From CAZBDV01 sp964490765 (lineage in GTDB: Bacteria > Cloacimonadota > Cloacimonadia > Cloacimonadales > JAJBBL01), in NCBI GenBank assembly GCA_964490765.1, contig CAZBDV010000011.1, forward strand, positions 6,990 through 70,989: DNA of 64,000 nucleotides, written 5' to 3'. A model generated the notes under the pieces. It did not search any database. It was given only the letters and a program-made list of their open reading frames with translations, and was not told the DNA's origin. Made by a program: the position numbers and the translations under genes. Shown here piece by piece: positions 37,801-47,200 of this stretch (position 1 is its first letter; each line of letters starts with the position of its first letter).

Positions 37801-38159
37801 AGTGCGGCCTGAGCCTTCTCAATATTATCGTTGCTTTCCAGAACTAATCGATAGATGTTCTGCAGATAAACGCCATTATCATTCCAATCGAGATGAGTCA
37901 CTCTGTCATGCATCTGAACCAGATCGACTATCCGATACTCATTCGCCAGACGGTCGAAACTCTCGATTTGAGTTATCACAATACCATCCTCGCTACGGCT
38001 GAATTCGATTTCACCGTATCGGTTACCTATTGCCTCAGCTGAAAACGCTGCTATTATAGAACGGGGTTGATAATGCTCCTCAAGAAAGGGAAGTTCTACC
38101 CCGAAGGTCATCGCCGATACCAATATCAGGATGAGTGCTGTTAACACTGCTTGCTTCAT
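34878..38159 (-). CDS. Secreted subtilase (S8) with FG-GAP/VCBS repeats and T9SS sorting domain
   Basis: A 1093-residue extracellular serine protease. Signal peptide about 1-20, then a propeptide to about residue 145. The catalytic triad is Asp176 (SITDTGVKWNHPD), His247 (NTHGTHVAGCTG) and Ser410 (SSGTSMASPVASG). A beta-sandwich linker follows at about 480-600. From about 605 to 975 there are six or more repeats of the FG-GAP/VCBS type, each with a DINGDG-like turn (ADLNGDGHKEIIFST, ADMDGDGNLDIIYGD), predicted to form a calcium-binding beta-propeller. The C-terminus is a T9SS type A sorting domain (LGNYPNPFNPDTRISFSL, KVYNIRGQLVRRLL, SSKMLLLK). GAGGAG site. First gene of the minus-strand surface cluster. 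Confidence 0.95.
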   Translation of the reverse strand: MKQAVLTALILILVSAMTFGVELPFLEEHYQPRSIIAAFSAEAIGNRYGEIEFSRSEDGIVITQIESFDRLANEYRIVDLVQMHDRVTHLDWNDNGVYLQNIYRLVLESNDNIEKAQAALVKDKNFLFVEYESINRPLYEPNDPDYYLQWHHPVIQSSEAWDYVQGSSEIIVSITDTGVKWNHPDLADNIWINEAELPGITIDWANGLILGGDGIDNDGNGYIDDVIGWDFVEANNNPYQAFPGNTHGTHVAGCTGAVGDNNDGLTGVAMNVSLMVCKGAPSNAPSGGVQHAYQQVQYSAQSGAHIINCSWIGQGNGSYPNSVVNYATSLGSLVIAGAGNNGIEHTPGNAWFPSDADNAMSVAATDSDDNKAGFSDYGLPIDIAAPGVNIWSTYYNNQGENSYQASSGTSMASPVASGVAALVKTLHPDMAPLDLRDRLMMTADYIDDQNPAYAGLLGAGRVNAYKATMFDKIPELSIYNVTLQEHSGDGDSVPNPGEEIDLILGLYNEIYWLTAADITATLTSDLSDIDILISEVSYPNIDGGSIVFNTHQPFRFSTPDELSDLTIPFTLTIVANENSDFPFVKAFNFTATLSLQQANWPMEITGSSTSSAALIDIDGSGTKEIVFGDTQGNLQVLNQERASLPGFPVNLGSNINSAVAVSDLNNSGSAEIVANSQSGLISCLDGTGEIIFQYNAGGQFRSNPMILDVNNDGYFEIVALTFTNPRLIILKHDGTDFPGFPVSISGPVLSSPSSADLNGDGHKEIIFSTSTGNLHAISAVTGEDLNGWPVSTASASWSGPIAGDVTGNNQPDVVVANVQGNIFCFDRQGNEIFTRNIGNQIRSGIVVHDIDDDGNNEIVFADMGGNIVVLDGNGDNWGLFPVNTGYVIEHTPVLADMDGDGNLDIIYGDNGGYLRSLNISGNETPNFPIKLASGATASPAIGYIGGNNNPDIVIPTGNLYNFIDFKRPIGTIGWGHYKGSIRRTGNSFDLTGVESVPDEIAGVTELLGNYPNPFNPDTRISFSLATESDVTIKVYNIRGQLVRRLLSERLGDGEHRVIWNGKDDQGNNVSSGLYFYILQAGNYSASSKMLLLK

Positions 38160-38406
38160 TGTTTGCTCCTCGTATTATATCTTTTATGTCACTTAGCTAT
38201 TGATTTAACGTAACATTTGATAAATATTTTTTACTTTTGCTTCTTCTTGTTCAGTCTGAATAAACTGTCAATTCTTTTATCGTTTTTTTTCGCTCTGACA
38301 TTCAGGTCCAAAACTTCCCCATCCAGCCTGTGGAGATGACATTTGCATTGACATATTGCTGACTGGCCAAACAGTGTGGCTGCAAATTCAAAAGAGAGGG
38401 AGAGAG

Positions 38407-39225
38407 ATGTTTTTTATCCTGCTGAGTATACTCTGCTCGGTGATCATAGCCAATATGTTGCTGATCATTTCAAGGGGAAAGAAGATAGATATAATGATGA
38501 TCTTTCTCGGCAACTATTTCCTCGCTGCTATCTTCAGTTTCCTGCAGGTATCTCCGGCTAATTTCTCCCCTTCCCTCTTCGATATTCTCTTCGGGATTTT
38601 TACCGGCTTCTGTTTCCTCTGCAATTTTATCGTCTATCAAAGAAATATTTATATCAATGGGCTGTCACTCAGTGTTGGTGTGATGAGAATTGCTGTCATC
38701 ATCCCGACATTCCTGTCGGTCTTCTTCTTTGCCGACAGAGTCAATCATTTTAACTTTATCGGTATAATGGTGATCCTGCTCGCCTTCTGGACAATCACCG
38801 AGAAGAATAAGATCGGTGAATATATCTGGCTCATAGTCCTCTTTTTTATCTCCGGTATCACAGACTCTACCCTCAAGATCTATGCTGAACTCGGCCAGCC
38901 AGATCAGGCACCTTTTGTCTTTATCCTCTTTGTCGCTGCCTTCTGCTTTACCCTGGCCTGGATTATCATTACCAGAAGAGACTTCTCTTTTCGCTACTTC
39001 CTGTTCGGATTGCTGCTCGGTATTCCCAATCAATTATCGACTAGATTCTTCCTCCTGGGACTGGAGACCGTTCCCGCTCCGATCGCCTATCCACTGACCG
39101 CCTCAAGTATAGTCCTGTTGAGCATAGTGAGTGATCTCTTCATCTGGAGAAAGATATTCACACCCAAACAACGACTGGCTCTTTTCCTGCTGATTATCGG
39201 TATTATTCTCATCAATCTCCGTTAG
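38407..39225 (+). CDS. EamA/DMT-like membrane transporter family protein
   Basis: A 272-residue polytopic protein with about ten hydrophobic segments and few charged residues inside them, the layout of drug/metabolite transporters of the EamA type. I start at ATG 38407, just after a purine-rich GAGGGAGAGAG; an in-frame TTG 17 codons upstream gives a polar extension and has no site. The end SIVLLSIVSDLFIWRKIF and PKQRLALFLLIIGIILINL fits the family. Substrate unknown. It precedes gcvPA by 138 bases, with its own possible promoter. Confidence 0.75.
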   Translation: MFFILLSILCSVIIANMLLIISRGKKIDIMMIFLGNYFLAAIFSFLQVSPANFSPSLFDILFGIFTGFCFLCNFIVYQRNIYINGLSLSVGVMRIAVIIPTFLSVFFFADRVNHFNFIGIMVILLAFWTITEKNKIGEYIWLIVLFFISGITDSTLKIYAELGQPDQAPFVFILFVAAFCFTLAWIIITRRDFSFRYFLFGLLLGIPNQLSTRFFLLGLETVPAPIAYPLTASSIVLLSIVSDLFIWRKIFTPKQRLALFLLIIGIILINLR

Positions 39226-39363
39226 AGTATTCTATAGCCCTTAATCCCCTACTGAAAAAGGGAAAGAGCTTTCTTGCTATCATCCAATAAGAGCTGTCTT
39301 GACAAAATAGGACCTCTGTTTTTCAAGGTGTATATTAGTATCAAAATTTCAAAGGAGTTCTTT

Positions 39364-40707
39364 ATGCCCTATATTTCCAATACCGACAAAGAACGGCAGA
39401 AGATGCTGCAGGAGATCGGTGTAAAGTCTTTCGAGGATCTCATAGCCAATATCCCCGATCAGTTCAGAAAGACTGCTGCCTTGAACCTGGAGAAACCCTA
39501 TTCAGAGTGGGAGATAAGCAACAAGATATCCCGCCTGGCAGCGAAAAACTTATCGACGTGCAGAGTCAATTCTTTCCTCGGTGGTGGTATCTATGACCAC
39601 TACATTCCGGCTGCAGTTGACCATGTCTTACTCCGGCCCGAATTTCACTCTTCCTATACCCCCTACCAGGCTGAAGTAAGCCAGGGAACGCTACAGTACA
39701 TTTACGAATTTCAGTCTCTTATCTGTGATCTGACTGGAATGGAGATAGCCAATGCCAGCATGTACGACGGGGCAACTGCCACTGCAGAGGCCATTTTAAT
39801 GTCAGTTCGTAAGAATAAAAGGAAGAAGGCTGTTATTGCGGGAACTATCAATCCCTCTTACCTGCAGGTGATCAGATCTTTCGTCTGTGGTATAGGTATC
39901 GAACTAGTGATTGTTCCGGAGAAAGAGGGACTGCTCGACTATGATGAGTTATCCAGACTCGTCGATGATGAGACAGCCTGTGTCGTTCTCCAGACCCCTA
40001 ATTTCCTCGGTAATATCGAAGATCCCTTCCAGGTTGAAAAGATAGCTCATAAGATCAAGAACCTGATGTTCATAGTAGCTGTCGATCCCATATCTCTCGG
40101 CCTGCTAAACGCTCCGGCAGAATATAATGCCGATATAGTAGTGGGTGAGGGACAGGCTCTCGGGAATGGGCAGTTCTATGGTGGACCGTTGCTCGGTTTC
40201 TTTGCCACCAGAATGAGCCTGGCCAGAACTATGCCAGGCAGAATATCAGGTGGAACCGTAGATAAAGACGGGAAGAAGGCCTATGCTCTCACCCTGCAGG
40301 CGAGAGAACAGCATATCAGGCGGGAAAAGGCAACCTCTAATATATGTAGTAATCAATCACTCTGTGCTCTGGCTGCAACCGTCTATATGTGCCTGATGGG
40401 TAAGACCGGCCTTACCGAAGTAGCAAGCCAATCAACCACCAAGGCTCACTATCTGGCAAATGAGATAGCCAAATTACCGGGTTATGAAATGCTCAATGAT
40501 GCCCCCTTCTTCAAGGAATTCGCGATCAGGACACCACTCAAGCCAGGAGTGATAATCGAAAAACTGCTACCCGAAAATATCTTCGCTGGTATTGATCTGG
40601 AGCCATTCGGCTATGAGCAGGCAATGCTGGTCGCCGTTACTGAGAAGAAGAGCAGAGCAATGCTCGATGAATTCGTCAATAGCTTGAAGGAGGTTCATAA
40701 TGGCTAA
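39364..40707 (+). CDS. gcvPA: Glycine dehydrogenase (decarboxylating) subunit 1
   Basis: One half of the two-subunit P-protein of the glycine cleavage system, which decarboxylates glycine and passes the methylamine group to the H-protein. YISNTDKERQKMLQEIG at the start, the region FLGGGIYDHYIPAAVDH and YTPYQAEVSQGTLQYIYE are typical. Start at ATG 39364 after AAAGGAG gives 447 residues, the usual size. Its end overlaps gcvPB by eight bases. The T, H and L proteins are not in this window. No glycine riboswitch is seen in the 138-base leader. TTGACAAAA at 39299 may mark its promoter region. Confidence 0.95.
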   Translation: MPYISNTDKERQKMLQEIGVKSFEDLIANIPDQFRKTAALNLEKPYSEWEISNKISRLAAKNLSTCRVNSFLGGGIYDHYIPAAVDHVLLRPEFHSSYTPYQAEVSQGTLQYIYEFQSLICDLTGMEIANASMYDGATATAEAILMSVRKNKRKKAVIAGTINPSYLQVIRSFVCGIGIELVIVPEKEGLLDYDELSRLVDDETACVVLQTPNFLGNIEDPFQVEKIAHKIKNLMFIVAVDPISLGLLNAPAEYNADIVVGEGQALGNGQFYGGPLLGFFATRMSLARTMPGRISGGTVDKDGKKAYALTLQAREQHIRREKATSNICSNQSLCALAATVYMCLMGKTGLTEVASQSTTKAHYLANEIAKLPGYEMLNDAPFFKEFAIRTPLKPGVIIEKLLPENIFAGIDLEPFGYEQAMLVAVTEKKSRAMLDEFVNSLKEVHNG

Positions 40708-42148
40708 AACAATCTTTGAAAAACATACACCGGGTAGAAAGGGTTATACACTGCCTCAGAATGACGTGGAGATCAAAGTTAACGAATGTATCCCACAGAA
40801 ATTTCAACGTCAGCAAGAACTCAGAATGCCGGAAGTCAGTGAACTCGATGTTATGCGACACTTCATGGAGTTGAGCAATATGAACCACTGTATTGAGAAG
40901 GGATTCTATCCCCTGGGTTCCTGCACTATGAAATATAATCCGAAACTACACGAAACACTCGTCAGGAATTGTGGCTTTAGCAACATCCATCCGCATCAAC
41001 CGGAAGAGACTGTTCAGGGTGCGCTGGAGATCATCTATGAACTGCAGAAAGATCTGGCAGAGATCTCCGGTTTCGCAACCGTTACCCTGCAACCGGTTGC
41101 CGGTGCCCAGGGTGAATTTACCGGACTCAAGATTATGCAGGCCTATCATGAAAAGAAGGGTAACAGTCATAAAAACAAAGTTATAATGCCCGATTCAGCA
41201 CACGGAACCAATCCGGCCAGTGCTGCTCTTGTCGGCTATAACACTGTAGAGATCAAATCGGACAGTAAAGGGAGAGTCGATCTAAAAGCACTGAAAGAGC
41301 TCGTTGATGACGATGTAGCCGGTTTTATGCTGACCAACCCCAATACTTTGGGTCTCTTCGAAACACAATTCAAAGAAATTGCTGAGATTATTCACGAAGT
41401 CGATGGCCTGATGTATCTGGACGGTGCTAACTTCAATGCTCTCCTCGGTCTTGTCAAACCGGGGCAGATCGGTTTTGATATCATGCATTTCAACCTGCAT
41501 AAAACTTTTTCCACTCCCCACGGCGGTGGTGGACCCGGTTCAGGGCCTGTCGGGGTGGTTGAAAAACTGCTCACCTTTGTCCCCTATCCTGTGGTTAACA
41601 AGAAAAATGATAAATACTTCCTCGATTATGCAGACTGTGAGACATCTATCGGTAAAGTTCACAGCTTTTTCGGTAACTTCGGGGTCTTCGTCAGGGCATA
41701 TATCTACCTCAAAATGCTCGGTGAGAAAGGGTTACGCAGGGTTTCAGAAAACGCCATCATTAATGCCAATTACCTCCTGACAAAACTGAAAGAGTATTAC
41801 TATGTCCCCTACCCCTCGTACTGCATGCATGAATTCGTAGCGAGTGGCAAATGGCAGAAAGAGAAGAACGACATCAGGACGATGGATATAGCTAAAAGGT
41901 TACTCGATAAGGGATTTCATGCACCGACCGTCTATTTCCCGCTTATCGTTCCGGAAGCTTTGATGATCGAACCGACAGAGACCGAAAGCCTCGAGACACT
42001 CGACCTCTTTATCAAGGCGATGATAGAGATCGCAGAAGAGAGTGAAAAAGAGCCAGAAACTGTTAAAACAGCTCCGGTCACTACTCCAGTTAAGAGGGTG
42101 GACGACGTGAAGGCAGCCAGAGAACTGGACGTTAAATTTCAATGGTGA
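40700..42148 (+). CDS. gcvPB: Glycine dehydrogenase (decarboxylating) subunit 2
   Basis: The PLP-binding half of the two-part P-protein. The PLP lysine is predicted at K268 in MHFNLHKTFSTPHGGGGPG. FYPLGSCTMKYNPK and LQPVAGAQGEFTGLKIM are also conserved. Length 482 residues, with a Lys/Pro/Thr-rich C-terminal tail after about residue 450 (EPETVKTAPVTTPVKRVDD). Translation starts inside the end of gcvPA, with an AAGGAGG site there, so expression is coupled. Confidence 0.96.
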   Translation: MAKTIFEKHTPGRKGYTLPQNDVEIKVNECIPQKFQRQQELRMPEVSELDVMRHFMELSNMNHCIEKGFYPLGSCTMKYNPKLHETLVRNCGFSNIHPHQPEETVQGALEIIYELQKDLAEISGFATVTLQPVAGAQGEFTGLKIMQAYHEKKGNSHKNKVIMPDSAHGTNPASAALVGYNTVEIKSDSKGRVDLKALKELVDDDVAGFMLTNPNTLGLFETQFKEIAEIIHEVDGLMYLDGANFNALLGLVKPGQIGFDIMHFNLHKTFSTPHGGGGPGSGPVGVVEKLLTFVPYPVVNKKNDKYFLDYADCETSIGKVHSFFGNFGVFVRAYIYLKMLGEKGLRRVSENAIINANYLLTKLKEYYYVPYPSYCMHEFVASGKWQKEKNDIRTMDIAKRLLDKGFHAPTVYFPLIVPEALMIEPTETESLETLDLFIKAMIEIAEESEKEPETVKTAPVTTPVKRVDDVKAARELDVKFQW

Positions 42149-42255
42149 CGACAGGTAGATAACTCTCTCCAGACAGGTTAGATGATTGATAATTAAGTTG
42201 GCCTTTAACCGGGAAAAGGGTTATTTTATAGCTAAGTAGTAATGAGCAAACATTA

Positions 42256-42295
42256 GGGGCCCCGGGGGTCGGCTCGTGCCGACACCCGGGGCCCC
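42256..42295. repeat. GC-rich intergenic palindrome (GTCGG...CCGAC family, copy 2)
   Basis: An 18-base inverted repeat (42256-42273 with 42278-42295) with 17 of 18 pairs and a TCGT centre. The inner core GTCGGC ... GCCGAC is the same as in copy 1 at 8096-8136. It is between the converging gcvPB and rpsA genes and could end transcription from both sides, although no long T-run follows (GAAAAG on the plus strand). Confidence 0.7.
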
Positions 42296-42360
42296 GAAAA
42301 GTATCTACGAGGTATATATACGCATTATGTTACTTTCTACCCTGCAGTTTAGATTATTTC

Positions 42361-43884
42361 TTACAGATCAGAGAAAGGATTATCTTCCGGTACTTCCTGA
42401 GCGTTGTTAACGTATTTCTTCCAATCCTGTTTTGGTTTACGTGTATCGCCGGAACTTCTAATGAAATCATTGGAAGCGGGACTCATCTCAAGTGGTTCTA
42501 ATGATATTCTTCTTTTAGCTTTATCGATCTGCTGAACCCTGAGAGTTATCTTACTGCCGATATCCTCTTCGTTGAACTTGAAACTCGATCTGGCGATCTT
42601 CGATTTAGGTAACAGTCCGGTCAACCCTTCCTGTACTCTAACGAAGACTCCGAAATTTGTTATACTTTCGATGATACCTTCCACCTCTTCACCCTCTCTG
42701 AGGTGGTCGTCGATCGTTTCCCAGGGATCATCCTTTAGAGCTTTCAAAGAGAGCGAGATCTTGCGTTCTTCCCGGTTTATCCTGATTATCTGAGCCTCGA
42801 CATAATCGCCAATACTGACTACTTCTGAAGGGTCATTAACTCTGCTGCCACGCAGCATCTCGGATATCGGGATCAATCCCTCAACACCAGGCTTGATTTC
42901 ACAGAAGCTTCCGAAAGATTCATTACGAAGAATACGGCATTTAACGATATCGTCCTCCTTGAGCTCTTCCAGTGCCTTGATCATCGGGTCAGGTTGTAAC
43001 TCTTTCATACTGAGGGCAATCTTTTCACCATCGATTCCGATAACCTTGACCTGTATCTCGTCACCTATCTTTACCACATCACGTGGATTATCGACCTTCA
43101 TCCAGGAAAGCTGGGAAATATGTAAAAGTCCGTCGATTCCACCGAGATCGACAAAAGCGCCAAAGTCGGCAATCCTGCTAACGATTCCTGTCATTACGGC
43201 ACCCACTTCCAGCTTCTTCATCGTCTCCTCTTTCATCTCGGCTATCTCTTTTTCCATGAGAGCTTTTCGGGAGATAATGATATTACGCATATCGGAAGAT
43301 ATTTCTGTAATTTCGAAATCGTAATAATGTCCGATCATCGATTGGGGATCGGAGATATATCTTATATCAGCCTGAGAAAAGGGGCAAAATGCTCTGGTCC
43401 CCAGTATCTCTACAGAGTAACCACCCTTGATAGTACTGACGATCTTACCTTTGACAGGGACCTTCTTTTCGTAAGCCTCTTTCAGGAAACCTTTATCTAC
43501 ATATTTCCTGTTAAGACTCTTGGAGATGACAATCTCGGAATCGGTCTTCTTGACTACAAAGCCACGAATCTCGTCCCCTATATCAACCTTCAGTTTACCG
43601 GTCTTTGTCTCATATTCATCTCTCTCAGCATAAGCTTCATTCTTCCCACCCAGAGTGATGAAAATATAGTTGTCGTTGATAGCGATTACCTTGCCGGTAA
43701 CGACATCACCTTCCACAATCCTGTCTGTATCGACGAAATCACTTTCCAGCATCTGCTCGAAATCTTCTTTCGTCTCTTCCGGTTGAGGGGTTTCCTCTGT
43801 TTCGTCTGTTTTCTTCTCGTCTGCGGCAACCTCTTCTGTTACCTTTTTTTCTTTCTCATCCTTTTCTTCAAATGCTGTTGGCAT
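42361..43884 (-). CDS. rpsA: 30S ribosomal protein S1
   Basis: mRNA-binding ribosomal protein. Five S1 domains can be read in order, at about residues 50-120, 135-205, 220-295, 305-380 and 390-465, e.g. VMTGIVSRIADFGAFVDLGG and VEGIIESITNFGVFVRVQEG. The first 45 residues are rich in Glu, Lys and Thr. E. coli S1 has six domains, so this 507-residue form is slightly shorter, as in many non-proteobacteria. Start ATG 43884, six bases after GAGG; a GTG one codon before would be too near. About 360 bases upstream separate it from the divergent gingipain-type gene. Confidence 0.95.
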   Translation of the reverse strand: MPTAFEEKDEKEKKVTEEVAADEKKTDETEETPQPEETKEDFEQMLESDFVDTDRIVEGDVVTGKVIAINDNYIFITLGGKNEAYAERDEYETKTGKLKVDIGDEIRGFVVKKTDSEIVISKSLNRKYVDKGFLKEAYEKKVPVKGKIVSTIKGGYSVEILGTRAFCPFSQADIRYISDPQSMIGHYYDFEITEISSDMRNIIISRKALMEKEIAEMKEETMKKLEVGAVMTGIVSRIADFGAFVDLGGIDGLLHISQLSWMKVDNPRDVVKIGDEIQVKVIGIDGEKIALSMKELQPDPMIKALEELKEDDIVKCRILRNESFGSFCEIKPGVEGLIPISEMLRGSRVNDPSEVVSIGDYVEAQIIRINREERKISLSLKALKDDPWETIDDHLREGEEVEGIIESITNFGVFVRVQEGLTGLLPKSKIARSSFKFNEEDIGSKITLRVQQIDKAKRRISLEPLEMSPASNDFIRSSGDTRKPKQDWKKYVNNAQEVPEDNPFSDL

Positions 43885-44243
43885 CACAACCTCTTTAATT
43901 GAAATTAGTTTGGTGAACCACTATTTTCATAGAAGTTCCCTTGTCCAGTTTTATTTTACTTTTCTCTTCCCTGCAGTTAATTTATCCTTTTCTTTATTCC
44001 CTCAGCTAATATCTATATCCTGCAGAAACTGGATGAAAAGCGTTATAATCTCCTTACTGGTAATGGATTAAGAGATGACAAATCTCTCTTTTTTACCGGC
44101 CGGGCAACAACATTTCGTGTCCAACAGTATGCAGATTTACATTGACAGTGTTCGAAGCTAAGGGTTATTGATTCTTTTAGTTGATGTTTTTATATAGTAA
44201 TAATTGAAGAGCTTTTATCAGTCTAATTATAAGAGGAAGAAAT
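43885..44243. promoter_or_regulatory. Divergent intergenic region between rpsA and the C25-deiminase gene
   Basis: No gene. TTGACA at 44142-44147 may be a -35 for the large secreted protein (weak TTATTG at 17 bases). A small hairpin AGAGAT/ATCTCT (44071-44087) followed by CTTTTTT reads as a plus-strand terminator, although no plus-strand gene precedes it nearby; it might end antisense transcription or act upstream of the promoter. Confidence 0.3.
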
Positions 44244-47200
44244 ATGAAACGAATAATCCCTTTTCTTTTAATCTTCAGCCTGCTCACGGTTCTGACCGCT
44301 GAAGAGGTCATTATTGATCAATCTCCCTTCAATGTAGAATTGATTAGTTCCCACACTGAGCGCACTGTTATAGAATATTCGTTCGGTAGTTTTTCCAGGC
44401 AACCGGTAGATATTGCAGGTGATATATACTATCATCTTACCCTGGAAAATGAACCTGCTATTCTCCGGGAAGGGGAGCCGGCATTACCTTATATCAATCG
44501 GAGTATAATCATCTCCGGAGATGCCCTGAACGATGTGAGAGTCATTTTCTCAGAATATATCGATTATGAAATGGCCGTAGCACCCTCTAAGGGGTTGATC
44601 TACCGTAATCAAAACCTTGCTGAGATCCCCTACACATTCTCGGAAACATATCAAAAAGACAGTTTCTTTCCCGCTAACCTTGCCGAGCTGGGAGCACCCT
44701 ATATCCTGCGTGATTTTAGAGGCCAGATAGTCTCCGTGAATCCATTCCAGTATAATCCAGTGAGCGGTATTCTTCGAGTCTACAACAGAATAAGAGTTGA
44801 GATCAACAGAATTGGGGTGGATACGCATAATGTTCTGGTAGAAGAGAGAGATGGCTATACTCGAGATTTCGAGACTGTATACGAAAACCGCTTTCTCAAC
44901 TTCTCTACCCTGCGATACAGCCCGCTGGAAGAGCAGGGGAGAATGATCGTAATCGCCCATGACGCTTTCGTCGATGCTGTGATGCCCTATGTAAACTGGA
45001 AAAATCAGAAAGGTGTACCGACAGATATCTATCCGGTATCTGAAATAGGCAATGATTCCGGATCTATAATGAGCTTCATCCAGGCAGAATACGATCTTAA
45101 CGATGGACTGGTCTTTGTCCAGTTGGCAGGAGATGCTGCTCAGGTAGCACCTAACAGCTATTCGAGCAATGCTTCCGATCCTGCTTATTCACTCCTGGCA
45201 GGAGCCGATCCCTACGCTGATATCTTCATAGGCAGATTCTCCGCTGAAACTGCAGCTCAGGTAGCAAATCAGGTGGAGAAGGTGATCCATTACGAACGTG
45301 ATATTGATACTACAGATACCTGGCTTTCCAATGCTATGGGAGTAGCCTCTGATGAAGGCGCTGGCATAGGACACGGAGGGCTCTCTGATATTCAGCATAT
45401 GAATCTCATTCGTGACAATCTTTTAGGTTACACCTATACATATGTCGATCAGATCTATGCCCCATCGGCAACAGCAACAGACGTAACTATTGCTGTTGAT
45501 TCCGGACGGGGCTTTGCCAACTACACCGGTCATGGTTCCATTACCTCGTGGGGAACTACCGGCTACTCCAATACTCAGGTCAATGCCCTAACTAATGATT
45601 ATATGCTACCGTTTATTGTATCCGTTGCCTGTGTTAACGGTAATTTTGTCTCGTATACCTGCTTTGCTGAGGCCTGGCTCAGAGCGACTAATAACACAAC
45701 AGGTGCCCCTACAGGTGCTGTTGCCTTCTACGGCTCTTCCAGAAATCAGTTATGGCAACCCCCTATGTCTGCACAGCAGGAGATAACAGAATTACTCGTT
45801 AGTGACCAGAAGAATACTATAGGTGGACTTTACTATAATGGTTCCTTTCAGATGATAGACGATTACCCCTCTACCAGCGAGGGACCTGCAGAGTTCCTCT
45901 GCTGGCATATCTTCGGTGATGCTTCTCTGCAGGTACGTTCGATGGCTCCGGAAACAATGAACGTCAGCTATAGTTCATCTATCCCCCTCGGGGTCAGTAC
46001 CCTGCAGGTCTCAACCGGAGTCCCTGATGCACTCGTATCTCTTACTACTCCTGATTATGAAATACTGGCCTATGGTTATACCAATACATCGGGAATGATA
46101 ACTCTGGAAATGGTTGATCCTCCGAGCCAGCCGGTAAATCTTAATCTCACAGTCACTGCCTATAATAAAGTAACTCATCTTGGTAATGTTGAAGTAATCC
46201 CCGCAGAGGGACCTTTTGTAGTACTCGATAGCTATACCCTCAATGGTAATCAACCAGATACTCCACAGTATGATGAATTGATCGATATCTCGGTCACCCT
46301 GGCCAATGTAGGCCTTGATCCTGCAGATAATGTTTCTGCCACATTGACTACCACGTCGGAGGGAGTGACAATTATAGATAATCAAACGAATTTTGGCAAT
46401 ATTGCTGCTTCAGGTTCTATCACAGTCAACAACGCGTTTCAAATAGAGACTGCTGACGATCTTGAAAATCAAACCACTCTATATTTTTCTCTTTTCATCA
46501 CTTCCGGATTGGATAGCTGGACAGCCAACTTTAATTTCCAGCTCAATGCCCCTGAAATTGAGGTTATTGACCTGATAATTCAAGATCCAACACCGGGAGG
46601 TAATAACAACGGTATGCTCGATCCCGGAGAAACAGTATCACTGTACTTCACGGTTCAGAATGCTGGTCTTGCTGCCTCGCCAGCCGGAACAGCCATACTG
46701 GAAATTAATAATCCTCTGGTGTCTATTTCAGAACCTCTGTTCATTATACCCACCATACCTGCCGGAGGTTCAACCGACGCCGTCTATCAACTCGCAATTG
46801 ACCCCGATATTCCTATCGGTACGATAGTGCAGTTTACTCTGAACATTGCTGGTGGTGAATATTCGACTGTCGATATCCGCAACACTACCGTCGGTATTGT
46901 TATTATTGAAATCGGCGAAGGGACTTCCACAAATACTACAACACAGGCCGCTCCTATCAATATCTATTATCGCAGTTTACGCGGGCAGATGGTTTATACG
47001 GCTGATGAGATCAATGCTGCTGGCTATAGTGGACAGGGGCTGATCGCCGAATTAGGATTTTATGTCACCCAGACTCCAGCTTATAGCCTGCCAAATTTTA
47101 TCATCAGAATGAAACATACTACGGCTACAAACGCCTCTTCTCACGATAATGGCCCCTTCGAAACAGTCTATTCAGTCGCTCAATATACCCCTGTTGCAGG

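Noticed and set aside
39226..39363. Glycine riboswitch before gcvPA
   Set aside because: The leader is only 138 bases and I could not find the conserved aptamer core; no tandem stem structure is visible.
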